This document shows positions 38,368-47,966 of a stretch of DNA of 64,000 bases, one piece after another. Where the stretch lies: contig JANCRA010000012.1 of assembly GCA_024362935.1 (NCBI GenBank), positions 2,914,001 to 2,978,000 on the forward strand. Reading direction: 5' to 3'. Both the position numbers and the translations under genes were made by a program. This stretch comes from Setophaga petechia (Eukaryota > Chordata > Aves > Passeriformes > Parulidae). Under the pieces are notes generated by a model. That model did no database searches and had not been told where the DNA came from. It saw nothing but the letters and a program-made list of their open reading frames with translations. How positions within the stretch are numbered: the first letter of the stretch is position 1; every line of letters starts with the position of its first letter.

Positions 38368-40401
38368 ATCTATCATCTATCTATCTATCTATCTAATCTA
38401 TCTATCTTACTGGGTCAAATCAGCATACACAGCCCATAAGTAGACATAAGTGACAGTGCTTTTAGTCCTTCTGAAAAACAAATCTGGAACACAACTGTGA
38501 GCCTAGATAACAGTCTTCCACAGCACAAAATAAACTCAACAGCAGAAGTATAGGCAGATGTGAGCAAATTCAACAGGCCCTCTTTCTTCTGTACGTGTGT
38601 GGACTACAGTTTACACAGGGACATCCACTGTATAAATCTGAGTCTCAGACATGACACTTCTCTACGATCTGCAGCCTCAGACGACTTCTTCACATGGAGC
38701 AAGCTGCTGCTGTCTGACCAAGCAGTGAGGCATCAAGGGGCTTCTGCCAGCAATCCTGCCCTATGTCAAGAGCACACGTGAAGGGGGCATGACCTTGCCT
38801 GCATCCAAGGCTGTCTTTAGGTCTACTCAAACCTGTGCATCTCAAACAGTATGAAAGCATATATGCATGCACTCTTGTGAGCTGCTGTAGGATTGCCTTT
38901 TTAATAGCTTAGATTTCTGCAGAGGAAGTGATCACAAAACTTTTGCATCCCACAGATGACCTTGAAACCTGTCTTTCAGTTGCTATGAAGAGCCAGTTTT
39001 CATGTACCCTGTAAACATGGTTTCTCCAACATACCTCCAGAAGAGCATCCAAAAGATGAGGTTCTTACTAACTGTGGCTGAAGATCTTGCGCTATAAAAC
39101 TATTTTTTTAAAAAATGAGGTAGATTTAAAAAGTTTTAACTATAATTAAGAAAAATCTCCAGACTCCATTTGTAAGCAGTTATACTGCTAGGTGATTTAA
39201 TTCACTTCATAATGAAAACAAGTATTGAGGACTAGAAGTCAATCCCAAAGCAGCATGCAAAGCAAGAGCCTGATTCTGGTATATTTAAACTGGTTAACTA
39301 CAGCCAATTCTCACCTCACAAGCTACAGACTGCCAGATCTGCCAGGTCAGTCTTGTATATTAAAGCACTAATAATTTCCCATAGATTTTCAGTATGGAGC
39401 TTCAAGGGATATTAAAAGCAGTCATGCACTGGCAGCTACACTCATCAAGCTACAATCCACACAGCAAAACAATGTTTACACATGTGCTAGTGGCCCAAAA
39501 GGTGCCATAACAGTTCACTGGATCGGTAATTTTCAAGGCTCACCAAAACTTGACCTTCTGAGGCTGGTGGTGATGGGCATTCAAACCAGGCTTTTTACAC
39601 TGTTACCAGTTTATGCAAGATGACCCTCAGCAGACGAGATACCAGTGATTTCCACTGTCACAATCCAGCAAAGCACACTGCATGGGGCTCCATATATAGT
39701 ATCAGTCTCCATGAAAGCATCAGCCTCTCCCTGGTAGGCTGTGTTAACACTCACGCTGTAGAAGTAACATCAGGACAATGCCTGACATCAGCCAGGGTCC
39801 AGCTCAGGACCTGTCCAGGATCTACCTCAAGCATTAACCTGCTCCGTCACCCACGCCAGCTCTCACCTGCTGCTGGGCAGCACCAGCATCGCCCCACCCC
39901 TCGCCCGCCGGCCAAGGCAAGAGGCAGCAGCTGTCCCCGCTGGGGACCGGCCTGGTCGGCGACACCACGACCCTGCCCAGCAAGGCAACACCGCTGTCCT
40001 GCCCGCCACGGCGAGGGGCAGCGGCGCCTCCCGAGCACAAGCGGCCCTCGGGCAGGGGCACTGCCGCCCTGCCGCTGTCCCCACCGCCAAGGCGAGGGCT
40101 GGCTGACATCTCCCAGCACCAGGGTCTCGTTCAGCATGCACTGGGACACGACCCTGCCCGTCCTGCCGCCCTTACCGGCAAAGTTCTTGGTGAAGACGAG
40201 GGTGACGAGGAGGATGGGGATGAGGACCGTCCCGATGGTGACCACGCGGTCGAAGGGCAGCTCCAGCTTCAGCTGGAGCAGCAGAGCCGCCAGCGCGCCC
40301 GCCTTGTCATCCTGCTGCCCCGGCAGGATGAGCTCCTTCAGCTTCTCGCCCGCCAGCAGCGCCGTGGCCATGTCGGGGTGGTTATCGATGATGTGTTGCA
40401 T
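20586..40401 (-). CDS. PANX2: Pannexin 2, whole gene (three coding exons)
   Basis: Large-pore channel protein of the pannexin family, four membrane passes with both ends in the cytoplasm; in mammals it is enriched in neurons and often found on internal membranes. Joining 40401-40176, 24268-22817 and 20947-20586 gives an uninterrupted frame of 679 codons plus stop (human 677). Visible landmarks: TM1 about residues 50-72, extracellular Cys81 and Cys99, N-glycosylation site N86-F-T, TM2 about 124-144, a long cytoplasmic loop, TM3 about 231-251, extracellular Cys259 and Cys279, TM4 about 291-314, then a long Pro/Ser-rich cytoplasmic tail, as is typical of PANX2 and not PANX1 or PANX3. All four splice sites are GT/AG and both junctions are phase 1. 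The next gene upstream is MOV10L1 in the same orientation, as in mammals. The identification is firm; expression and localisation are inferred from the family. Confidence 0.97.
20948..22816 (-). other. PANX2: PANX2 intron 2
   Basis: A 1869-nt intron bounded by AAAG|gtacag and ttctcttgtag|AC. I see no repeat family copy and no further exon. Confidence 0.9.
22817..24268 (-). CDS. PANX2: PANX2 coding exon 2 (loops, TM2-TM4, most of tail)
   Basis: A 1452-nt exon encoding residues 76-559 (end codons shared). It opens with EEPIYCYTPHNFTRD, which carries the first extracellular cysteine and the N86 glycosylation sequon. It then encodes TM2, the cytoplasmic loop with KGPGITEREKREIIENAEK, TM3, the second extracellular loop (FTCALG and VNCKLPS), TM4 and the tail through KKHTRHFSLDVHPYIL and SQEGGFL. 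Acceptor: pyrimidine-rich tract then tatacag|AG; donor: AAAG|gtacag. Reading through the donor stays open for a further 39 codons to a stop at 22698-22700, so a retained-intron transcript would give a shorter variant tail. The tail around the Ser/Thr-rich segment near residues 450-500 differs from the Pro/Gly-rich mammalian one, consistent with disordered tail drift. Confidence 0.97.
26973..27150 (-). mobile_element. CR1 LINE fragment, 3' end
   Basis: A 5'-truncated copy of a chicken-repeat-1 type non-LTR retroposon in minus orientation. Visible marks are the terminal ATAGAATCACAGAATCACAG, the block GGCTGGAAGGGAT and the segment CCACTAGACCAGG, all typical of the CR1 3' UTR. The copy reads fairly intact, so it is probably among the younger ones here. 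It sits in PANX2 intron 1. Confidence 0.92.
27892..27941. repeat. 21-bp hairpin-forming inverted repeat
   Basis: Left arm 27892-27912 and right arm 27921-27941 are reverse complements over 21 positions with a single mismatch (27902 with 27931), around an 8-nt loop. The arms are almost entirely A/T except the GAAAG/CTTTC core. It lies in PANX2 intron 1. Confidence 0.93.
36131..36186. repeat. Nested inverted repeat with two competing stems
   Basis: ATACTTCACTACTAG (36131-36145) is perfectly complementary in reverse to 36172-36186, a 15-bp stem with a 26-nt loop. Inside it, TACTAGATTG (36154-36163) pairs perfectly with CAATCTAGTA (36168-36177) around a 4-nt loop. Both stems use the same 36172-36177 bases, so only one can form fully at a time. 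Confidence 0.93.
36395..36832 (+). mobile_element. CR1 LINE fragment, 3' end
   Basis: A plus-orientation CR1 copy, about 440 bp. Recognisable 3' segments include GGAAGAAATTCTTTACTGTG, GTGAGGCACTGGAACAG and GGACTATATGATCCTTGAAG, ending in an altered form of the usual TTCTATGATTCTATG repeat near 36815-36832. It lies antisense to PANX2 in intron 1. Confidence 0.92.
38337..38407. repeat. Interrupted (ATCT)n microsatellite
   Basis: About 71 bp of tetranucleotide repeats. The longest pure tract is at the left; it is broken by two ATC three-base units near 38367-38376 and by an extra A near 38395. It lies in PANX2 intron 1 and is likely to vary in length among individuals. Confidence 0.97.
40176..40401 (-). 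CDS. PANX2: PANX2 coding exon 1 (N-terminus and TM1)
   Basis: Encodes residues 1-75 and the first base of codon 76. It contains the family-typical stretch GEKLKELILPG, the segment LQLKLELPFDRVV and the first membrane helix (about VTIGTVLIPILLVTLVF). The donor reads GCCG|gtaagg. The start chosen is the first in-frame ATG and aligns with the human start, but its context is poor: C at -3 and C at +4. The second in-frame ATG, Met11 at 40369-40371, has G at -3 and G at +4 and begins the strongly conserved block MATALLAGEKL. Initiation at Met11 is therefore a real alternative. The exon lies within the CpG island. Confidence 0.95.
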
Positions 40402-41357
40402 AAGCAGCGGCGGCGGGCGGCCTCACGCCGCCGGGCTTCCCCGGGGACGGGCGGCGCCCGCCCGGCCTGCGGGGACAACACCGACAGCGGTGACGGCGGG
40501 GCCGCGGCCGGGCCGCGCTGCCGCAGCGGCCCCGTGCGCTCCCCCGGCCCCGCGGGCCCGGCGCGCGGCCCCCGCCGGTCCGGGCAGCGCGGGGCGGGCG
40601 GGGCGGCCGCGACCCCGGCGGCAGCGGCTGTGCGGCGCACGGCAGCCCCGCTCCCGGCAGCCGTGCGGAGCCAAATCACGAGAGGCGGGCGGCGACACGA
40701 GATGCCCGGTGACAGCTGTGCCATTAAGCGCTGCCTCTGCTTCGCAACCCGTGCCGTACAACAGCGGCGCAGCAGCCATGCAAGCAGGCAGACCGGAGCC
40801 GCCTCCCCAAGTGCTGCAGACAAGGAAGGGGGCATTTACCTGGCAACTTCGGTTCCCTCGGCTCCCGGGGGATGGTGAACAAAATCGACGGCCGTACAGA
40901 AGAGCGGAAGCCGAAAATAAACTTAGACTGGACCTTCCTGCCGAAAAATGGTCCCTGCACCACGACAAGTAATGAAATCGCTCCGGGCTCGGAGCAGGAG
41001 GTGGCTGATGTGCTGATGCACGTTACAGCAGCGGGCGCCTGGCGCTCGCATGGAAATGCCCGCCTGCACCGAGCAGCGATAGCGTGCGGAGCAGTTCAAG
41101 AAGGGGCTCGCTCGCAGCCGTGGGGAGGAGGCGGCAAGAGCAGCCCGGAATGAACTGCGGGAACGCAGAGGTCTTTTAAGGCATCCCCGCGAACAGCTGG
41201 AGCCTGCGGAGCCGGGCGCGGCCGCAGCAGGGCGGCCGGGAGCGGCGCGGCCGCAGCAGCCGGTGCGGCACAGCCCATGCGGGCTCCGAGCGCAACACGT
41301 CGCGGCGGCGGCCCCGGCGCCCGCGTCCCCGCAGGAGCCACCGCGCGGCCGCGGCAC

Positions 41358-41369
41358 CGCGCATGCGCC
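41358..41369. promoter_or_regulatory. Candidate NRF1 site in the CpG island
   Basis: CGCGCATGCGCC matches the palindromic NRF1 consensus (YGCGCAYGCGCR) at 11 of 12 positions. It lies about 960 bp upstream of the PANX2 start codon in the outer part of the CpG island. NRF1 sites are common in CpG-island promoters, including bidirectional ones. Binding is inferred only. Confidence 0.4.
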
Positions 41370-41560
41370 GGGCGGCCCCGGGAGCTCGGCGGGCAGCGGC
41401 GGCCCCGGGAGGGTCCCGGGCACAGCCCGGAGGGACACGGGCGGCACCGGGACCTGTGGTCCCGGCAGGACGGGGCTCGGGGTCCCTGCCTTCTCCTGCC
41501 CGGAGCCCGCACAGGGCAGCTCAGGCCCGGGTACGCGGGAGCTTCCGCGGCTGAGGGATA

Positions 41561-44500
41561 GAGAGGGTAGTGATGAGGGAAAGGGAAACCCTCACCCAAG
41601 CGAGCCCTAAAGGTCTTGGATCTGCGGGCACGTCACGATTTCAGTGCTGCCAATAGAAGGCCCTTCCAGATGCTGTCCTTTTAAAGCACATCTGGGGTTG
41701 GCCACACCTGGTAAAACAGCCTAGGAGCAGAGGGCAGCTTTCACCCACAGCCTCTGAGGATGTCCAGACCTGTATATTCACAGATAGCCACACCTTGCTG
41801 TCCTTCCCCGGAACAGGCTGGGAACGGAGCACGCATTCACACTCTGGGAAAAAGCTACACTACACAGCATCAAAGGAGGCCATATGTGCTGCATCACAGC
41901 CTGCAGCAATGGTGTAAAAAGCTCCAGGTCACAGATCCTGCTTCTTGTTTATGGATTTTATATTTAGCAGTACTTAGATAAAAACCAGAGATAAACTTAA
42001 ATATCGCTGATATTTCTCTCAAAGATTTGCAGTTGTCATCTGCAACTCACATGAGTAAGGCAGGGATTTTTATCTTTGCCTTGACATTTTCATTTCCCTG
42101 GTCACTGTGAACAGTATGATGGTTGTGTTTATTATTCAAGTTTAAATATTGGGTGCAAGCTTTAAATAATACTTCTTGGCAGGGGTCCTTCCATCCAGGC
42201 AGGGAGTTAATGAGCAAGGCAAGAGGGATGTCCTGATGGTGACTGAGCAAGGATCCCAGGCAGCAGATAAAAAGATGTCAGTGCTCCTGAAGAATACTGA
42301 AGATCAGAAGGCAATAGAACCTCAACCTGAACCTATAACCATCACTTGTTTCATTTTCCCTGCATCTAATCCTTCATGGCCTCTGCCTCTGTTGGTTTTC
42401 TGTAAGGACTGGCATGCAGTATCTGCCACATAAGCAGAAGGCAGGGAGTAGAGGTCCCCTTTTCTCACCCCCTTGTCCAGGTACAGTGGGTACTTGTGAT
42501 GAAGTGCAGCAGAGAGTTTTTGGTCACCAGCTGTACCCTGGGCAGGGCAAGGTAGGAGGCAGAGCAGTGAGGATCCTGGTGTGGAGAAATTTGGAACAGA
42601 GTACAGCCTGTGTTATTCCCACAGCTGAGGAAAAGTGGGGACAGTTTCTGGCTCAGGCTGCAAGCCTCAATAATCCTAGCTATCTGTGATGAGGGATAGA
42701 TGCATCAATTTATCTTGCTCTAGCTGCATTTGGACTAGATTTGTATTTTATCAGCCTCTAATAAAGAGCTTTCCATTCCAACAGCAAAGAACCAAAATAC
42801 CTTATGCACTTGTTACTGCTGCTGCCAGAGGGATGATGCTGAGCATGGCACTGATGGCCTGAGGCAGCACAGCTGATGTGCAAAACTTTTGCTCAGATTT
42901 TCAACACTGTAATTGTCTCCCCATGATTTGTCTGCTGTTGACAGTCTCATCCTGCTCCTTGAGACTGCAGCTGAAAGACCACTTTTCTAATTCTCACTAT
43001 GTCATCTTCTTTTTGAATCCTCTTTCACCCATCCACTTACTTAATTCAAAACAATCAGCTTGCTTTTTGTTTTCAAAAACTGCCTGTGGTATTTCTCCTC
43101 TCTTCCCCTCTCTCGGCCCTTAGCACTCATCTGCTATCTAGATGTTGACTCTATATGCCTGCTCATGTTTTTCCAAGAAGAAATAATGCCAGCTCTAGTA
43201 ACCATTTCTGAGGAACCTTGGTCTAAACATCTACAAACTTTATGAACTTAGGAGCAGCCATCTAGTCCCCTACATCTCCAAATGTGGCTGCAACTGGTCA
43301 GTTAAGGAAGTGTTAAAATGATGTAGCTGTGTTGATGCCTTTCCCTAACTGTCCCAGGGTCCAACAATGTTGAAGGAATTTCCTGAGCTTATGATGGTTT
43401 GATAACCCCCAAAAGATCTCAAGGTATTTTTTCTGGTCTCCTGTTGGGACTGTGTAAATTTCTGGCATCTACAGCCTCTTCATTAAGGAATTCCAAAGGC
43501 CTACAACCTGTTGTATCCAACCTACCTTGTTCTGTTTTTTCCAAAGGTAATCAAATCATCAAATTAGACAGGCCCCTGTGGGAGCGTATCTGGATCCATC
43601 CCTGCCCATGACGCACACACTTCTGTAGACATCTACTATATCTTCCCTTTAAATTATATCTAGTTCCACATTTAATATCCAAGGCATAGAAGACTAACCA
43701 TAAATCAGACACTCTGCTTTTAACATAAATGTGACATCCACGAGTGATTAAAATTTCTCTTATGAAGCTTGCTTCATTATAATGCCATTATTTGATTTAA
43801 TCATATTGATTTTGTAATCCTGCTTTGCAAGATTAAGTCTGTACAGCAAGCCAAAGAGAGAGGCAAGATGGAATGGTATGTCAGACCAGAACATGGGTAA
43901 ACAAAAACCTGCAGCAAGGCAGAGTGTGGGACATGGAAAATTAACATCACAATTTACAGATAAACACCACAGCCAAGTTTCTCAGTAATAACATCCTGGC
44001 ATGTATGCTGCTGGGTGATCTAGACAATAATCAGGCTGTGATAATATTCCTGTGGTAATAAATATTTCACAAGTTGCTGGTAGGGTCAGAAATTGATTTA
44101 CAGATCAAAGTAGAAAGTAATGTGAAGGAATTCTAATTAGTTCTAACAAAAGATCAAAAAAGAAGTATTATTTTTTTAGTTTGAATAAATCACTTTTTAT
44201 CACAAAGAAAATACTGATTATTGAAGATAAAGTATGGGTCTTTTTTAAGTCTTGTTTTCTGCAGTTCTCAGGGTTCAGAAATTCAAAGGCAAACAAGAAA
44301 AACTGAGATTTATTTCAAATTCTGACAGGGACACTTGTAGCACCTAGAATTTACCTTCTAAGCAGAGGGATACTACCTCTAGATGTGGTGTGAGATTTAT
44401 GTATCCAAACACGAAGGTGCCTGAGTGAGATATTGCAGAGCACTATTCCTGAACCATGTAGGAGGAGAAATAGCTAAATGTAACAGTGCAGTTCATGTGA

Positions 44501-45334
44501 CCAAACGTAGATGTTCTCTTCCAAATGAGATGAATCATTTACACATTGTAGGTGTCCAGAGTTTACACATGAATCCCACTGACTGTCTCTTATATTGTAG
44601 CTTGTCTTAGCTTAGCCATTTCCCCAAGGGTGACTGTGTGCTGTCCTTGTCCTTATCAGTTCCCAGTAACATGAGAATTGCTGCCTTTTAATCTGAAGGC
44701 TTTAAAATTGGTCATGCTACCATGAATCTTTCATGCAGTTCCCCACGCCGAATTTATGGAAAGGATGCAGTTTCCCTGTTAACACTGTCAAGGAGCAGAA
44801 GGACTAGGAAGCACTTGTGGAGCTTTTCTTACCTTCAGGCAGGGCTGTGACTCAAATCCATGTGGTCTTTACCCCACCAGCCCACCCTGGGGGTGGTGTG
44901 GCCCTGCACAGCCCAGCTACTCCCGTGCTGGCAGGGATGCTCTCCCCAGTGCAGGTTTGGAGTCAGTGCTGCCATGGCTGAGCAGGTGCAGTCTGTGTGA
45001 GCAGCAAGAACAGCTTTGGTGAGTGCAGCCTTGCCTCTGCAGAATGCTCCCAGTGAGACAGGACTGTGTAGGGTTGGAAATGGCAACTGGCAGATGGCAG
45101 GGAGCTGTGACTGGGTCTTAGCTCAGAGGTGATGGTTTTGGTGGTAAGTGAAGTGAGATGCCAGATGATAGTGAAAAGGAGCAACTGGCAATGAAGCCTG
45201 GCATTTTGGCAGTAGCAGGAGGCTCTGTCTTCCCTGGGAAGAAAAAGTGACTCTTAACAAGAAGATGTGATATGGTTGCTGACATCAATAAAGTATTTTT
45301 TGCTGCAATGCACATCTCCTTGCTAGTGGGTCTC
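41561..45334. other. Spacer between PANX2 and MOV10L1, no gene recognised
   Basis: Falls off sharply from the CpG island into AT-rich sequence. No supported exon. A stretch near 43480-43700 weakly resembles a decayed CR1 copy in minus orientation, too diverged to call. Confidence 0.6.
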
Positions 45335-45745
45335 TTCTGGGTTTTAGAGTAGAACAGACCATTTTAGATTCAGTGAATATCTAGTCCAGCTGCCTGACCA
45401 TTTTAGGGCTGACTAGAAGTTAAAGCAGATTGTTAAAGGCATTGTCAAAACACCCCTAAAACACTGACAGGCTGGAGGCATCCATCACCTCTTTAGGAAG
45501 CCTGTTCCAGTGTTTTCTCATCCTCTCAGTAAAGAAATGCTTCCTAATGTCCAGTCAAAACCTCCCCTGGGACAGCTCTGAACCACTCCCATGGGACCTT
45601 ACCACTAGATACCATGGAGAAGGGATCAGAATCTCCTCCTCCACCACCTACCCTCCTCAGTAGCAATGAGGTCGTCTTTCAGCCTTTTCTCCAAACTAGA
45701 GAGGCCTGAAGTACTCAACTGCTCCTCAAAGGACATTCCTTCCAT
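45335..45745 (-). mobile_element. CR1 LINE fragment
   Basis: A minus-orientation CR1 copy of about 400 bp. Typical antisense segments are AGGAAGCCTGTTCCAGTGTT, AGTAAAGAAATGCTTCCTAA and TGTCCAGTCAAAACCTCCCC, with the right part reaching CTTTTCTCCAAACTAGAGAG. Moderately diverged. Confidence 0.92.
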
Positions 45746-47371
45746 GTTTACTGTGAGCCAGAGACTCAAACATGAGTCTCAAACTTCAAAACCAGCTAAT
45801 GCCACCATGGGAAGCTGGAGGGTAACTGAAGCTGCTCAAGGGCAAAGAGATTATATAAGCACAAAGTGGGTTATTCTGTTCCTCCTGGTATGCAAGCTAT
45901 CTCTGCATAAATCAAGAAACTGCTTGGCTTAAATAGCTAGTAGGGAAGTCAAGGCTGAAGTAAGATAACATATTTCTGTTCAAAAAGCATATGGTATAGA
46001 GGAAATGTAACCAGCTTGAACGAGGGTCTAAAGGGAGTTTTGGGACTATCTAGATAGCATAGCAGTATAAGCAATACCATATTGGATCAAAGGGGCCTGG
46101 ATAACAGCGTTAGAAACACCAAATTTGGGTGTGGGTATAGCGGAATTGGGACCACTAAGGAAAAAATAATCAGAAGCATGCCATTAAATAGGTCCTATTT
46201 GTCTGGGAGGACTGTAGGCAGAGAAAAAAAGGTGCAGGGTTGGTGACAAGGTAGGTTCAGGAAAATAACGACTAGGAATTAATTAAATGGGAAAAAAAAA
46301 GCGCCCAGGAAATAATTAAAAAAACCCCCAGGCATCAGGAATATTCCTGTGGAGAACAAAGAAGGATGAGATATTCTGGTTCTAGAAGTGTGAATACCTC
46401 CAGTGGTAAAGCTACTCTGTCACCCAGGTCCCCCAGGATGGCAGACAGCACTCCTAATAACCTCCTGCACTCTCATCAGGTCTGCGTCTAAAAGACTTGG
46501 TATGCAAGGGTGGGGTGAGAAGGGAAAGGCTTGTGCCCTAATAGTAAGTGGAAAAGGGAAGGGAATTGTGGCATGCTAGAGCTTGTGCAGCAGTTGTGAA
46601 TTAGCAGTACTAGAAACAGGCAAGAGAATTTTGACTCAAAATTGTTGTCTTGTGGTGATATAGCTGTGAGTGAGTCCTGCTCATATCAGACATTTGTTCA
46701 TTAGCCAGTTAAGGTGGTATCAGTCTCTTACAGGTGTGTACACTAATCAATAGATGTTTTTAGTATTAGTTATGTTATCAGGTCTCCAGTCTAAAGGAGC
46801 AGAGTCAGACACATCATTATATTTAAGATACCACGATAATTATTTTAAAAGCTATTTTATATGCAAAAATGTAAAACCATTTCATTTCGCCAAGACTTTC
46901 TGATTATCCACAACAATGAAGAAGATTAAATGGGCAGTACTTTTTGTCCTGTGATGTGGGGCTTTTTGAGCATTGGCTTAATGCTTTTTTCCTAGTGTCA
47001 TTATAACATTGATCATTGTGGAACTAAGACAGTTTGCAGGGCCAAAGTTTTGAGTGGGCTCAATACTGCAGCTGAAGACACAGGGCTTGAAACACTTCAG
47101 TAAGCAGAGACTGCAGCTGCATACAGACTGCTCGTGGCCAGAAATGTGCACAGTGTTAGAAAGGTTGGCATGGTAGTGCATGGGACCTGGAGATGGAATC
47201 ACCAATGGGAGACCGAAGAGATATTCAGAGAGGCCACTGAAAGTACAGAAACTAATAAATACCAAGGAAAAAAAAACCCCAAGAAAACAGCATCTTAAAA
47301 ATTTATTTGTATTTAATTTTGGCAATTTGTGTTACATCAAAGGAGACTAAAGACATAATATATTGTGTATT
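45746..47371. other. Spacer, no gene recognised
   Basis: No supported exon. The stretch 46000-46400 has several poly(A)/poly(C) runs and may be an old repeat of a family that I do not recognise. Confidence 0.5.
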
Positions 47372-47966
47372 TGTGCTGGGTTTGGCTCAGATAGAGTGAA
47401 CTATCTTCACAGTAGCTAGTATGGTTCTCTGATTTGGATCTGTGCTGAAAACAATGTTGTTAACACTGGGATATTTCAGCTGTTGCTGAGCAGTGCTTAC
47501 ACAGACAAGGCCTTTTCCCCTTCTCACACTGCCCCACCAGAAAGGAGGCTGGGGGTGCACAAGGAGTTGGGAGGGGACACAGCTGGGGCAGCTGACCCAA
47601 ACTGACCCATAGGATATAGCAGACCACAGGGCATCGTGCTCAGTATATAGAGCTGGGGGAAGGAGGAGGAAGGGGAGGTCACTTGGAATGATGGAGTGTG
47701 TTTCTCTTCCCAAGGCACTGCTACACATGAGGAGGGCCTGCCCTCCTGGGGATTCCTGAACACCTGCCTGCTGATGGGAAGTGGTGAATTAATTCCTTGC
47801 TTTGCTTTCCTTGTGTGCATGGCTTTTGCTTTAACTTTTAAACTGTCTTTATCTCAACCTGTGAGTTTTCTCACTGTGACTCTTCCAACTGTCCCCCTCA
47901 TCCCACTGGGAGAGTGAGTGAGTGGCTGTGGGGAGATTAGCTGCCACCTGGGGTTAAACCATGACA
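47372..47966 (+). mobile_element. Solo LTR of an endogenous retrovirus (595 bp)
   Basis: Begins TGTGCTGGGTTTGGCTCAG and ends GGGTTAAACCATGACA, an intact TG...CA pair. The flanking 5-bp sequences gtatt and atatt match at four of five positions, the 5-bp duplication size of ERVL- or ERV1-like elements. A TATA-like AGTATATAGAGCTGGGGG lies near 47641 in plus orientation. No retroviral gene adjoins it. It resembles LTRs common in songbirds; the family name was not verified. It lies between PANX2 and MOV10L1 and points antisense to both. Confidence 0.85.

Larger units (their letters stand above)
24269..40175 (-). other. PANX2: PANX2 intron 1
   Basis: A 15.9-kb AT-rich intron bounded by GCCG|gtaagg and gttatacag|AG. 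It holds CR1 fragments near 26973 and 36400, an interrupted TCTA microsatellite at 38337 and inverted repeats at 27892 and 36131. No alternative coding exon was recognised. Confidence 0.9.
39830..41560. promoter_or_regulatory. CpG island covering the PANX2 promoter and first exon
   Basis: The only long GC- and CpG-rich stretch in the window, bounded by eye. It contains PANX2 exon 1 and about 1.1 kb upstream of the start codon. Consecutive GC boxes (GGGGCGGGCGGGGCGG) lie at 40591-40606. I see no TATA box at a sensible distance, so dispersed CpG-type initiation is expected. Because stop codons are rare in such sequence, it is open in several frames on both strands; none of those frames resembles a known protein. 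The 5' end of the PANX2 mRNA cannot be fixed from sequence alone. Confidence 0.85.

Noticed and set aside
39620..40972. A 450-codon open frame on the plus strand opposite PANX2 exon 1
   Set aside because: It runs through the CpG island, where stop codons are scarce, and its product is Pro/Arg/Ala-rich with no recognisable domain. The minus strand carries the true conserved exon at the same place.
40423..41610. Several further frames of 60-180 codons on both strands in the CpG island
   Set aside because: They overlap each other in many frames, have extreme Arg/Pro/Ala/Gly composition and lack any known family signature. They are by-products of GC content.
43480..43700. Possible decayed CR1 copy
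   Set aside because: Only weak resemblance to the antisense CR1 text; too diverged to call without an alignment.
47387..47820. Minus-strand frames of 113 and 98 codons
   Set aside because: They lie inside the solo LTR at 47372-47966, which has no coding capacity of its own.
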